Below the pieces are notes generated by a model. That model saw nothing but the letters and a program-made list of their open reading frames with translations, was not told the origin of the DNA and ran no database searches. Below are positions 37,001 through 48,800 of a stretch of 64,000 nt of DNA, piece after piece. This DNA comes from Phoronis australis (lineage: Eukaryota; Phoronida; Phoronidae), in NCBI GenBank assembly GCA_002633005.1, contig NMRA01000398.1, positions 8,010 to 72,009 on the forward strand, read 5' to 3'. Position 1 is the stretch's first letter. Each line of letters begins with the position of its first letter. The translations under genes and the position numbers were made by a program.

Positions 37001-40000
37001 ACTACGTGTGCTGCACACATGCGTTAAAATGCTTAAAATAGGCCTGTACTACATGTTTCAGCAATTTAATATGAATTTTGAAAGTATAAAGGTTGGTTAC
37101 TGACATCCACATATTCCTAAATAGTGCACAGTATTTTTCTTTTTTACTTTGAAAAGTAAAAATGTATTAGTTCCGTAAAGCCCCACTACAAGCGCTGTTT
37201 TTCGTGACGTCACTGAGGCAGTACAGCACAAAGAGATATAGGTCATCAGCCGTGCGAGTACGTAGTCCAGTCGAAAGATTACCATGTTCATACTCACAAC
37301 ATTTTTCGTTTTTCTTTCCTGTGACTTTGATTCATCCCAGGGCCTAGCCAGCCAGCTAGCTGTATGAAGGCTTTCTTCAAAATACAACTAGGCACCAGTA
37401 GCACTGTGTGTTGATCTCCATTAGACTCCGAAATTTCACATAGCCCGGGTAGTTCTGTTCGTCACCTCGTCGCGAAACTCATATCAACCGGCAGGGGAGC
37501 GTTCAAATATCACCTTGCCCGCTGGAGCCATTTAAGTGAAAAACAATCTAGTAAACGTTATTTTATTTCATAATTCTCCTCACAAATTCTGAAATTGGTG
37601 CCGTATTATTATTATTATTATTATCTTGGGTTGACCTAATTCCAAACAATGAAAATTTGCGTGTCAAAAGTCTTTATACAAGTAAAAAGTGAAGCATTTC
37701 GTCAAAGCTTTGTCGCTTCTCTTGCTCAGAAACATAGCCATGTTCCAAGTTTATTAAATATATAGAGAATCCTACACAAAATCAGGTTTTGACGAAATTT
37801 CCAAGAGGTTTTGCCCAAACAAATAATGAAGCTAGAGTCTAATAAATAGTTTTTGAAGTTGTAATATTAAAACTTAAAAATGTTTATAAATAACAGTCAG
37901 CAAGGCTTCCCCGCGCATGAGCACTGAATTGACCTTAAGACAGCACAGCTAGACAATGCGTGCTTGAGTTGGGGTTCGTATCACTTTGAATGAACAAGGA
38001 TATCGAATTCACCGCCGACGACGGGTCTGTTTAAGAATTTTTTTTGCATGTGCTCGCGTCTAGGAGTACGTACAGTTGCGACACCCGATTTGTCAAAGAC
38101 AAAAACTACCAATAGTTGTGGTATTTCTAATAAGTGTGGTAGATGGACACTGTGTGACTTGTTTCTTTGCTATGTTTTAGTCGTCTCACTAAGTGAAAAC
38201 TGGGCCACGTTCCTTTGAGAAATACATGTACTATGTCTGAGGACAGTACCCCTGCACCAAACAACCGCGGGTTTTCCAAAACAAGGCGAGACAACAAAAT
38301 CTAACAATGTGCGTTTTTGCAAGATAATCTTCCAAATGTTGAATTTACGCTAAGTATGATTTTTCATACCACAATGTCAGCCTCGAATGGCCAATACAAC
38401 CGTTTAATAACCCATTTAGTCACTTAAAGGCGTTGAATAGCATTTTAGCGGGAAACCGAGGTCGGTTTCGAACCCGGTCCGCAATAGTTTCGGGCCGTCG
38501 ACTTTACCACTGCATAAAACAACGGCTGGCGTCATCGAACGTGAAAAAGAATACTTAAATGAGCACGCGCAACAATCGTATGTTCAACAAACGGCATTGC
38601 AGCGACATTTATACGCTACGAAAAATAAGACTATAAATATTCAACAAAAATGACATCTTTAATTCACTAAAATTTATCTCTTATTTTCTCTCACTTGTAA
38701 ATCATCAATCTCCACTTTGAATGCGAGTAACGTGTGGTCGGGATGCTTATACTTGGACATTAAACTCAGTAACCAGTGGTAACCTACTTTAGCAGACGAT
38801 ATTTTCACGGTGGAAGCTTAGCATGATAACATGTGTAGTAAGCTAGAGTAGTTGCGTAAGACAGAAATTATTTTACAGATTCATTTAGTTCTATTTTGTT
38901 TCAATTTTTATTTGGTTTTAACTAAAAACTTTATTTTAACAAGAAAAACTCGGCGTTTCTTGAAAGGTCACGACCTCCGACCTCACGCCCCTGACATAGA
39001 AAGTAGTTGCAAAAGCCAAGGCGAGTCGACAAAGATAGATTTATTCATTGCAATGCATCTCGTTCAGTATGTNTTGCGAAAATTATGGTTAACGCTTATT
39101 AATCGCAGTGCCACGGTATGTTTTCGCAAGAAAAGGTTCCAAACTGGATTTGTATCCAGCGATAGATCTATTTCAAGTTCGTTTACCGACCAATAATCAT
39201 TTTAAGTTACGCATAGCCTGCCGTCCAGCGGACATAAGGAAACAGTGGGTGTGTTTAGCGAGTGTTCACGGAGTGCACACCTTGCGATCAACAGAAAGTT
39301 TAACATCAATTGATACACGAAGATATGATACGTCTTTTTTGTGAAACTTTGCCCACCCCGTACTCTTGCACTTGAATAGAGTCTATATTTTCAAAGCGAG
39401 AATTCATCATTAGCCAAGATTAAAGCCGTTGAAATGAGAGACTTGCAATGGAATTTTGATTAATGTTTTTTGCGTATTAATACTATGTAGACCTTGAGCT
39501 ATCCAGGAATGTTCATGATATTAAAGTTGAAACTGGTCTGCTGGATTACCTTTTTGCGTATTATGATTAACTTAGGGTAGAAAGATTCGTACTAATTGTA
39601 ATTTTGTTCGACTGTCATTTCGCGGCTGTTGTCTAAAATTGATAACAGTGGCGTTATTACCCTTCAAAATGCATCTCCAAAATTGAAAGAGAACCAGTTT
39701 TACAGAAGCTGTTACTTATTCAAACTAAAACATTCGAGGTGTTTAAATAAGAGATGTGCCAAAACCTTTGTGATGAGTCATGTTCCCATTTTTGCTTGAC
39801 GTTCTCCTGCAGTCACGATTAACACAATGTAGACGAAAATTAACTGAATTTTAGATCCACAATGACGGTATTCTCATCAATAACATCTGTACCGCAAACA
39901 TACTAGTTGAACGTGTTCCGTACCGGCGTCTTCGCTCGTTCTTCGTGAACCTTGAGTATGCAACTCACTTTTATCGACCCTCTTTATTTACATGGTAAGT

Positions 40001-40656
40001 CCGTTTGTATTAAAGACGCCATGAACCATGTTCTGGTGTTAAACCACCAAATTTCTTCACAACTACGCTCGTGTTTCCTCTCCCGATACAACGTCATCGA
40101 GTTCTTATCCTTTGCTTGGTTTGTAGTTAGAAACAGCAAGGAGTGTACACAAAATAAGTACATTTCTTGGTCTGGAATGCCCAGACACTCATACTGAATT
40201 GTCTATTGAAACTTAGCTGCTAAATATTTGAGAAACACAATGATTTCAACAGCCATGATGCTCTGAATAATTCCATGTAGGTCTAAACACAAACCTAAAC
40301 TACGAGACGCATTCGAAGACGAAACCAACCTTCCCAGACATTTAGCACCGGAAGTACACAGCGGGGGATTCTTGTCAACGCAAAGCGACGTCTACAGTCT
40401 CGGCTATGTACTAAGAGACATAATAAACATGGCACCTACAGAAGTCAAGTGGCCAGAAGAGATTTCAAAGGAATTCAAAGCTGTTGTACAAAAGTGCTTG
40501 AACGAAGTCTCAACAAGATGTGCTCTAACTGAAATAATCGAGAAAATTCAAAGACTAGCAACGTCAATTCCGCCCCTTGAAGACGAGTATGGTACGCTAC
40601 TGGATGAGCTTACATTCACTTCATTAGTTGTACGCCCTCACACCTCCAAAACCTAA
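30704..40656 (+). CDS. Protein-kinase-fold protein, predicted pseudokinase (4 exons, 420 aa)
   Basis: Joins 30704-31077, 35197-35569, 39855-39994 and 40281-40656; phases 2, 0 and 2 all fit. Residues 1-125 are polar, rich in Ser, Lys and Asn and probably disordered. The kinase fold spans about 140-400: glycine-loop-like segment ending YRGG (146-149), ACIK with Lys163, alpha-C Glu177, hinge GLVLQF (209-214), subdomain VIb GILINNICTANILV (254-267), APE at 318-320 and SDVYSLG (331-337). Lys, Glu, APE and Asp332 are kept. The HRD aspartate is Asn259, the following lysine is Cys261, and DFG is Asn-Leu-Glu (281-283). Phosphotransfer is therefore unlikely; a scaffold or allosteric role is more plausible. 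The overall style resembles divergent invertebrate kinases with HNDLKxNN loops. No signal peptide or membrane helix. Confidence 0.88.
31078..35196 (+). other. Pseudokinase intron 1
   Basis: 4.1 kb. Holds a second THAP/TTAA transposon (32427-34269) and, near 31650-31810, an inverted-repeat-like segment rich in GTGTAAA / TTTACAC motifs. Open frames inside match the transposon or nothing recognised. Confidence 0.7.
32427..34269 (-). mobile_element. TTAA-flanked DNA transposon with THAP relic, copy 2
   Basis: 1,843 bp. The left end is AGGAGAATGCCAC and the right end in reverse complement AGGAGAATGACAC (one mismatch). Both flanks are TTAA (32423-32426, 34270-34273). It is collinear with copy 1 over both ends but has an insertion around 33480-33890. 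On the minus strand the THAP signature VCGRHFVDSEF survives near 33905-33945; the rest of the finger is decayed. It lies antisense to the host pseudokinase gene. Confidence 0.75.
35197..35569 (+). CDS. Pseudokinase exon 2 (kinase N-lobe)
   Basis: Acceptor TTGTTCAG. Encodes YDYDEKGKP through the N-lobe, with Lys163 in ACIK, Glu177 in LLDEIRVM and hinge GLVLQF. Ends DIVSALQE at GTAAGT, phase 0, just before the catalytic-loop region. Confidence 0.92.
36300..36490 (-). pseudogene. THAP-like zinc-finger fragment
   Basis: The minus-strand frame reads IPRKYYCCGVGCNSE, then YPWMRDLKFFASL and RNTKMCVV. This resembles the start of a THAP finger (Cys-x-x-x-Cys, basic start, hydrophobic FF, position of the conserved Trp). 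The second C-x2-H half is not seen. Probably an old transposon relic; it could be coincidental. Confidence 0.35.
37429..37520 (-). repeat. Interspersed repeat, inverted copy of 16960-17064
   Basis: Matches the reverse complement of 16960-17064 through GAAATTTCACA, AGCCCGGGTAGTTCTG, GTCACCTCGTC, CCGGCAGGGG and CACCTTGCCC. Confidence 0.6.
37604..37623. repeat. (ATT)n microsatellite
   Basis: About seven ATT units in intron 2 of the pseudokinase gene. Confidence 0.85.
38447..38530 (-). repeat. tRNA-like SINE head or tRNA relic
   Basis: On the minus strand TGCAGTGGTAAAG resembles an A box / D arm. GGGTTCGAAACC (38464-38475) fits the B-box consensus GGTTCGANNCC exactly. Acceptor and anticodon stems are poor, so a functional tRNA is unlikely. 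Confidence 0.45.
39855..39994 (+). CDS. Pseudokinase exon 3 (degenerate catalytic loop and DFG)
   Basis: Acceptor TTTTAG, donor GTAAGT. Aligned without gaps to the usual LHxxGIxHRDLKxxNIL pattern it reads IHNDGILINNICTANIL, so HRD is I-N-N and the lysine is Cys. The DFG position reads N-L-E in FFVNLEYAT. Confidence 0.88.
40281..40656 (+). CDS. Pseudokinase exon 4 (APE motif, C-lobe, stop)
   Basis: Acceptor CATGTAG. The first base completes Trp296. Contains LPRHLAPEV, TQSDVYSLGYVLRDI and a C-lobe segment FKAVVQKCLNE, where the usual RP is altered to TRCAL. Stops at TAA 40654-40656. Confidence 0.92.
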
Positions 40657-41695
40657 GCTCAACGAGACCGAACCAACGAATAGCAGTTTATGTAAAGAAA
40701 TACCAGGTTTTAATGACAGTTTCCAAAAACTCTTATTGATCAAATTACTAAACATAGGCGTGCAAAGCGAGGAGGGGGTGGTGGCAAAGGGGGAATGGAT
40801 GTAAATCTGTTGACGTGTATAAAATGGTGTCGACAGACAATAGGCAGAGGTAAAGTGGGTCTCGACAAGGGGGAGGCGGTGGGACAACCTTGTGGCTTAA
40901 CTGGGTTATTTTTGAAGGAGCAGAGGCAAAACAAGTTGGTGTCGACTGTGTGATTGGGGTCCGCTCGTATTTGTTTTGCCCCTGCACTGAGACAAAAGCA
41001 TACAAATGAGCATAAAAAATTTATTATCCGCTTTCCTTATTTGGTGATATCGTCACTTCTAAAAATCAAGCAATTCAACAGATAAACAAAACACACAGTA
41101 ATAGCGAAGTATGTAGCAACCTGCCGGTTGTCGTCAATCATTTTAAGAAATGAAGTGCCCTTAAAACACAAACCTATAGTTTTTTGCAACATATATATTG
41201 AGCTATGTCGTACGAGTACCCGATGTAGCAGGAGTGTTTGTCCGTCGCACCCAGCTTCCTGCTTGCACGAGCTTTTCAAGGACAGCCAGAAACCAAAGGG
41301 TCGAAAGCCGGTAATCATTTTTCTCATTCATGATTTAGGACTCACCAAGTGGCCAAAAGGACGATAGCATTTCCCAAACATCGTCATACTTGCATGGAAA
41401 GAGGAAGCATGTATTCCCATGTATTGGATCAAAACACAAGGTTCATTATTGGTTAAAACCCCTCGTGCTCCATTTAATTACATGCACGTGCAAGTCGGTC
41501 ACTGAGCTCAGGGGAACATGGACAACAAGAGAACAATGCTTGCTGTTACACCGGGATGACACGTTGCAAACATTAACAAAAATCGATTCCGGTTCCACAG
41601 TTATGGATATAAGTACACGCGTGCGGTTTGTACATTTACGCCTCAATACAATACACCCAGAATGAACTAGTGCTGTGTATTTGACTTTGAAATCA
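40657..41695. other. Convergent spacer between pseudokinase and large modular gene
   Basis: Contains the 3' regions of both genes. A G-rich segment (40765-40885) has repeated GAGG and AAGGGGG motifs and may be an interspersed repeat. The only canonical AATAAA seen is on the minus strand at 41020-41025. Confidence 0.5.
41020..41025 (-). terminator. Candidate poly(A) signal AATAAA for the large modular gene
   Basis: AATAAA on the minus strand about 670 bases past the stop codon at 41696. It would imply a 0.67-kb 3' UTR. Confidence 0.4.
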
Positions 41696-42804
41696 TCAAA
41701 ACGGATTAACAACACTCGCCGTGTATGTAGTGTAAGTCCCGAAGGGTGAAACGGCACTTATGGACGCGGTGTAATTCATGCGGTGACGGTAGGTCCAGGA
41801 GGGAATCACGTGATTTGTGTTCAAAGTGGACACCCTGTTATTCACGTTGACTGTTCCAGCGCTTAGACCAATCGAAAGCTCGTATCGTAGATATCCCGGA
41901 CCGGTATAATTGAACACACCATACCAATCAAGATGGACATGACTGGTGACATTGTTTTTATATAGCGTCGGTATTTTTTTGCTTACTTCCGGGGCCCCAA
42001 CGTAAAACGTTACTTTTGTGGTAACCGGGTCACTTTTCAGTCCCCCCTTGTTGAGAGCTCTAACCGAAAGGTTGAGGGATTCCAAAAAGTATTCTTTTGT
42101 GCAAACTGTAACTAGCGCCGGTGCAACTCTTGTTCCGCTCGTTTGGTTTCCAGTGATGTTCGCATGGTGGTATGAGCTAGTAGTTGAGATGGTACCAGCG
42201 GGAGTGGTGACATTACCCATGCTATCCGTTACTGAAGTATCGTTGCTTGCATTACCAGAAGTGGTATACGATTTTGTAGCTGCTTTGGAAGTTGTGGTTG
42301 TTGGTGGTAGCGTAGTTGTTGTAGTTGTCCTATCTGCAGTTGGTGCGGGTAAGTTCTTCTGGTAACAAGAAATATTGAACAGGTCGCTATTATTGATTGG
42401 AAGCTTATCGAGGATAAAATGTGTGTGTTGTGCCAGATTGAAATAGTCCATCAAGACAGATTCACCGGATACTTTCAGCTCGTACGACTGAATACCAGCG
42501 AGGTCCTGAATTCCGGATATGGTTAAGTCTAAGATTCCTGTGTTCGACTGATGTCCGGACAAAGCGCTAAAATACGTCATTGATAAAGGATGGATGGTTA
42601 GTTTACCAGAACTAGTGTTGGATTTCTGAAGAACGATTAGAATTGGGTCACCGACAACAGTGCTTTCCAAACGCGCTTGGCTAATACATCTGAGTGAGGG
42701 ATAAACCTTGGCTCCGTGGCTCACGGTTAGGCCGGACGCAGCGGCAGTGGATGGCGTGTCAGTCTCTGTCCAAGTCAAGATATCAGTGGCGCCATGTAAC
42801 GAAC
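41696..42804 (-). CDS. Large modular gene, terminal exon 13
   Basis: Acceptor TTCCAG, phase 1. SLHGATDILTWTETDTPSTAA, then a beta-rich region, a Thr/Ser-rich tract (42170-42328) and a last module ending TYTASVVNPF and stop. No hydrophobic tail for a membrane or GPI anchor. Confidence 0.92.
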
Positions 42805-45800
42805 CTGGAATATCGCATATTGAAACTTACCTAAAGGTGAATTACCTTTACTGGAAATATTAACAAGAAGTTTCTAAACCATGTATCGTTATGTTGTACT
42901 CTATCAATGAAATATTGATAGCCCGCGATATGCTTGACTGAAGACATGGGCAATGAAATACGATTTCGTAACTGAAAATTTTGGTTAGCAAAAGCGGCAG
43001 ATGTAACCAGACCTGTTCAAATACCAGTGGTCAGCCCATACACTTTCTCAAACATTTGGTGTCCAAATAACATTACTGTATGAAAGATAAAAAGCACCGT
43101 GGAGCGTTGAAATGCGCCCACCACAGCACTGCAAACGATGTGCTTCTCTGGGTGTTTATAGTATCATAAAATGGCCATCGGATGGCGCAGAATGCACCAA
43201 ATCCGTCCGAATTGAGAAAGTGGTGTCGTCTCTGTAATACAACTGTTTGCCAAATATCATGAGAATAAGCCAAGGAGCTCCTAAGACATACATTTCGAGG
43301 CAAACGTGGAGGGTACATCTATAACCCGATTGGTCTGAAACTCAGAGTCATAGGAACCCATTTGCTAAATTTCACAAAGGGTTAAAGAGATCCATCCGTA
43401 AGCCCAAAAAAGCAAAATTGCCCAAGCAGGCGCAAGAATAGTTGAAAACATCCCAAATCGACGTCATATCAGGAACGCAAACGTCATTTTCATAACTATC
43501 CTTTCAGTGTTTTGGCTGACAAAAATGACGTCAAAAACACGCAAAAAATTATACATGGCCACCAGGTGGTGCAGAAAACATCAAATCTATACGAAAATGA
43601 GAAGGCGTTGTCTTCTCTTAATAGAAACCCATTTGATGAAATTCTTGAAAATACATTAATGCACTCTGAAAATACAGATGCAAGCGCAAAAACATTTTGC
43701 CACTAGGGGGCACAATGTTCTTTGGGTCAGCTCAACACTCGTCAATCTTTGTCTCGATTCCACAAAAATAAATCTTTCAAATTTCTCAAAGTTTCCTCAT
43801 AGTGTTAAGGATATTTGGCCGCAGATTCCAAAAAACAGCTACTATGGGACAACACAGTAGTCTGTCCACCCCAAAAGTCCGCGTCATTCGTGGCCTTTTC
43901 ATCAGGAACCTATCTGTAAGTAAGTTGAAGTAGAATCCGTTCAAATATGGAGTGGCACCATCGCATCGTTATTCAAAATTTGTTTTGCCAAACTTCTTGA
44001 AAAACCATGAAAAAACTCCGAAGACAAAGAGTAAAAGATGAAAAAATTGACATCACGGGGCACACCAAACGTCGGATCGGTCTGAAACTTGTCATTATCT
44101 TTTTTCATCTGCTAAATATCGCAAAGCTCTTGTAAAAAAGGTTGAGGAAACAGAATGGCGGACTTAAAAAAACTGACTCAAAAATTTAAAAAAATGTCCA
44201 CTAGATGGCACAGGTTCGTTAAAGCCATCCTAAAATGGAAAGGTTGTATGAAAACCAGTCAAGGAACTTCAAAGATATAGAGGGAAACTTAAAAAAACTA
44301 AAATTGCTACTAGGGGCAGAGTGGCAGTAAAATCGGTCCGAAACTCGTGGTCGTCTGCCATCTACTTCTGTCAAATCTCGATCATGCAAGAGGTTTAGGA
44401 GATACAGCCGCGGACGCCAGACACCCAGACGACCAAATAGAGATGACGAAAATATGCACCTACATTTAAATATGTGTGCGCATAAAAAGGGTTGGAAGCG
44501 ATGCTAGTGCATGGTACTATTTCACGAAAATCACATTAACTTCCACACGCCAGAAGTTTGTACGTATTTCACATTAGATTAGATGTAAGAGTAGATAAAT
44601 TTCTGCAAACTGCAAAATCTGTTTAGGCAACAAATGAAACCGTCGGAATTCTGACTTCTTAATAGCGTCTTCAGACAAACATGCTTTGGCAATTGATCAC
44701 GCGACTGTAGGGTCACCGACTCAGTTCTTCAAAAAAATGCGTGTCCATACATCCTGGTGAGATATGTTCAAAATTTTAACTACAATGTTTGGGCCATTAC
44801 TATTTAAGTTATAGCATCATAAATGTTTTGGCCCAAAATAACCCTTTTTGGTTCAAAAAGGTTCAGTTAGTGAAGCTGGTTTAAATCGGCTTCAAAGAAA
44901 AGGAAAGAAAAAAATCTTTATTATTTCTTTGCAGATATTAAACCTCTCTATCAGAAGAAAGTCTTCGCATTTTTGATTTTCCGTTAACCTTCACCGGAGT
45001 GTCAAAATTCGATAACTCTTTTGCCCAATTTTGTGCCTTTGGTTTTTAGCCCATTTTGAGGTGCTCTGGAGGCCAGTTTGCCGGGTGCTGGTGATTTCCA
45101 ATAATAATTTCTATCAGTTTGCTGTCTGACGATGAAAATAAAAAAAATAAAAAAAATAAAAACGGTCTTTTTGTTTGTTTTCAAGCAACAGTCGATAGAA
45201 AGAACATACCACGGCGTATTTTACAATTCTTGACTTCGAACAGTATACAGTTGTATCCCGCAAACCTCATCAAGGTGCTTGATTAATTTTGCAAATATGT
45301 TTCATGGTGATCAAATTAGTCGACGTCAATTTTTAGACAATTATACTACTGATGGCCCTTGGTGGCAGATTCCATAACTAGATTTCATTGGTGATATTTC
45401 ATAAAATGTTGCCAAACGTTTTCATAGAGGAAACGACGACACATGCTTGTTTGAAAACTACGTATCGATATTAATGTTGCATTCTGTTACGACTGTTTTC
45501 TGTTTACTGTTGTACCAGAGGATGACTTTTCATTAATACCGTAACGTTTTAATATGCTGCATTCTAGCGTCGTTTTAATTTGTTTTCCACTTCTTACTTC
45601 TAATTTGGTCGAAAACTAATATCATTTACATGTTTTCGAACGATTGTAACTTGTGCTGCCCCACTAGTGACAGTTTTAACCCCGTCAGCTGCTAAATCAT
45701 GTTGTGCCCGTAATGTAGAAGCACTTGAGTGACAGGCACTTACAACAGTACAAAAAGTGCCTCCGGATTTATCTCGTTTGTCACGTGATGAGTTCTGCAA

Positions 45801-48800
45801 AATTATTAGTATCAAGTGTTAATTGGTAGTCATTATATCCCACTTCCTAATCCCATTATGGATTTTTTCTCACTGAATGCAACATAGCTGGTTTATATTG
45901 AAAAATTGTTGTTTTCGTATGCAAAAACGTGTCATTTTTCTTTGTGAACCTTTGAAGACCTATAGGCAAAAACTAAAATATCAAAAAGTGCAAAACTGGT
46001 GATTTTTGTACCGGAGCCACACCGTGATCACATACACAAAATTTAAGCTGAATCTGAATGAAGGCCCCTCACGGGCGGCGCGGCACTGAAAAACGTCGGG
46101 GCTATGCCCCCGCCCCCTGTGGTGAACCGCTCATTGACCATGGGCAGCGCAGCACTGAAAAAAGTGGGAGGGGGTGGCTACAGCCCCCGTCAACAGCCCA
46201 CCTATGGTGCGCCGCCCATGCCCCTACAGTGATTTTTGTGTTTTCTCGTGGAATGGCTTTTAAATTGCTTCATTGATTTCGGAATACAGGAACAGAATTT
46301 GCGAGCCCCATGCAAATAAATTCACGAATGTAGGTTTAGACTTATATCGGTGAAAAATCATGTCTTTTTAAAAAGATTGTCAAAAGTCGTTAACACACAT
46401 TGACTTAACATGGCCATTGGATAAATGAAACTATATGTAAACAAGGTTTGCCAAGAAGTATTTAGAAAGATTTTGACAAAACAGTTACTTGAAATGAAAC
46501 TAAGTACACTTACCAAGTGCCCAAAAGCATTTCTCAGTTTTACTCTCGGCGCGGAAGGTCCACTTGGCACTGATATCAACCGAAGTTGGATTGTTGGCAG
46601 TATACGTCATAGAGATATTAGCAACAGTTGGAGGTAACCAGTCAATCGTTGTTGGAGTTGACACGACGCTGGTTTGCACTCCAGCTTCATTAACTACCAA
46701 TAAAGACACGTAGACTACAAGCCCGTGAGAAACGGACAAGTCACGGAAGATGTTATAGGGTCGTCGGCCAACGTTTTTCAGAGATGCAAGCTGAAGTCCG
46801 CCGGGTGTGGTACCAAGTCCAATTCTTGTATAGCGTATTCTACTCTCAAGATCAGTTAGGCTCCAGTGAACGAATATGCCCGTCAAGCCGACCTGGCGCA
46901 TGGTAAGCGACGCAACTGAGTCAATTAGGGATGTACCGACAGCTTGTTTCAAGCTTATCTTTGTGACATTGACTTCTGACTCTTCCACAAGGCTGAACTC
47001 AATGTTGTCAGCCTCCTCTAACGGTACATCCATGACAAATGTGCATTTCGTTAATTCGTCCGTCAGATGGAGCAAATAAGTGTGGTTGCCTATGTGAATG
47101 TCTGAAAACAGTTGCTTGCATGGCGGTTGTGTCTCTATAAGGAACCTGTAAATAGCAAACGACGGAATGTTGATGAGCTGTGTGACCTTGTCTTGCAATT
47201 TCAATCCAGTACCAACGTCCAGTACAGTCTTATTACCCACTGTCCATGCACCATTGAAGTTATCAAGACTAGCCGAAGAGAAATCGCCGTGGGACAAGAG
47301 ATCGGCGCCTAGCGACGTCACACGATATCCAACGGGAGGTGTATTATCGTATGTGAACGATGGAGATGCTACAATTGTTTCGTGTCCAGCTGCATCTATG
47401 GCCTTCACGAGGACATAGTAAGAGGATCCGTGGTTGAGAGATACCTGTGGTTGTGTGACATGGTTAACGATACCAACGTTAACAAAGCTTTTGGCGTTGG
47501 CGGTCTTATTGTTATCTCCAATGCCCCACTGGTATTCTTTTATGAACGAATGTTTGTCACTAAATCCAATCCAACTAATTTCAAAGGCATCTTCGCTTGA
47601 CATGAAACGATGATGGTGTCTCCATCTGCCGTTGAATACAGTACCACCCAACGGCGGCTCGTTGTCAACAGTGACACCGTCTGAACTCTTGTTAGCTGTG
47701 AGTCCAACGTTGTTTACAGCTCTGACAGTGACGTAGTATTTGGTACCTTGCGGAATGCTGAGGCCAGTTTTAGCAAATGACGTCGCAGTTCCAACGTCTT
47801 CCATAGGCAAAATGTCGTTTCCTAAAACCAAAGGAAACTAAGTTGAGACAACACAAAGACCCACAACTAATCTAGTTAAAGAAATCGACATGCAACTAAC
47901 ATTTGAAGTGTAAGATGTTATTTCCGCTTCGAATCAGTTTCAAACGTCACAAAGAAAGTGTAATTTGTATTCATATCTTACGAACCGCGACTAATGGTGA
48001 AAAAATCAACACAAAGATTTCCTCGTATGACCTCTCCGGCTACAAAATAAAAGCAGTCATTGAACACCATGGAAGAAAGACGACGGGTGGTCATTATACA
48101 TGCTGTGTTAAATCGTCAGCATGGGAATGGATAAATTTTGACGACTCTACAGTCACAAGTACATCCAAGCCTCCCCTGGATGCCTACATTGCAATATATG
48201 AATTATAAATCAACAAAGGAAATCAACATAAAAATATGGCGCAATTTCAACATCAACGTCGCATATCACATCTGACGCAGCCAAGTCAAGTTATTTTTTG
48301 AAATTCATCCTGGAACGGGAATTGGGGATAGTTAGGCCTATAAAAGATCTTTAACCCAGCCGCAGAGCGTCTAAAGCCGCGCACCGTACCAGTGACTGCT
48401 GGCAACTCATCGGAGACTCAACTTTAACATCCTTCGCCGCAGATATAACAACTCTTGGGCTGTCTCCGGTGAGTCCATTCTTTGTTGAATGATGTTTAGA
48501 TAAATTCCCCGTATGGTAGAGTTTCAGGAAGACGTCAATTTGTTTTAACAATAAAAAAGAAATAATGTAGCATTTCGTAAGCTTAATGATTTCAGTTTCT
48601 CCTGGTATGTATATAATTGAAAGTAAATGTTGTATTAAAACGAACGGCGATTTTGACTGAAAGAAGAATTTCGATGCCAAAATTGAAAACACAAACAAGG
48701 TTGTAACTTATAAAATGTTTTTTAAGGCTCCGAAACATCATCTTAGCTCCCAGTACTTCGTCGAAAACAGGAAATCAATCGAATGAGAACCGACTAAGCA

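Larger units (their letters stand above)
35570..39854 (+). other. Pseudokinase intron 2
   Basis: 4.3 kb. Contains a THAP-like fragment (36300-36490), the inverted copy of the 16960 repeat (37429-37520), an (ATT)n run (37604-37623), a tRNA-like segment (38447-38530) and one undetermined base at 39073. No further kinase exon is needed: the phases on both sides match directly. Confidence 0.65.
42805..46513 (-). other. Large modular gene last intron
   Basis: 3.7 kb. Holds a degenerate tandem array (43070-44420), an A/T microsatellite near 45135-45165 and a GC-rich repeat segment (46050-46230). No extra exon is needed between phases 1 and 1. Confidence 0.65.

Noticed and set aside
38852-39196. 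114-codon plus frame across the undetermined base at 39073
   Set aside because: Lies inside pseudokinase intron 2, contains an ambiguous codon and has no motif.
39855-39994. Reading HND at residues 251-253 as the kinase HRD motif
   Set aside because: An ungapped alignment on GIL and on the following NIL places HRD at 257-259 (Ile-Asn-Asn). Using HND would leave the conserved Asn264 six residues too far away.
42018-42365. 115-codon plus frame rich in Val
   Set aside because: Antisense of the Thr-rich tract in exon 13 of the large gene.
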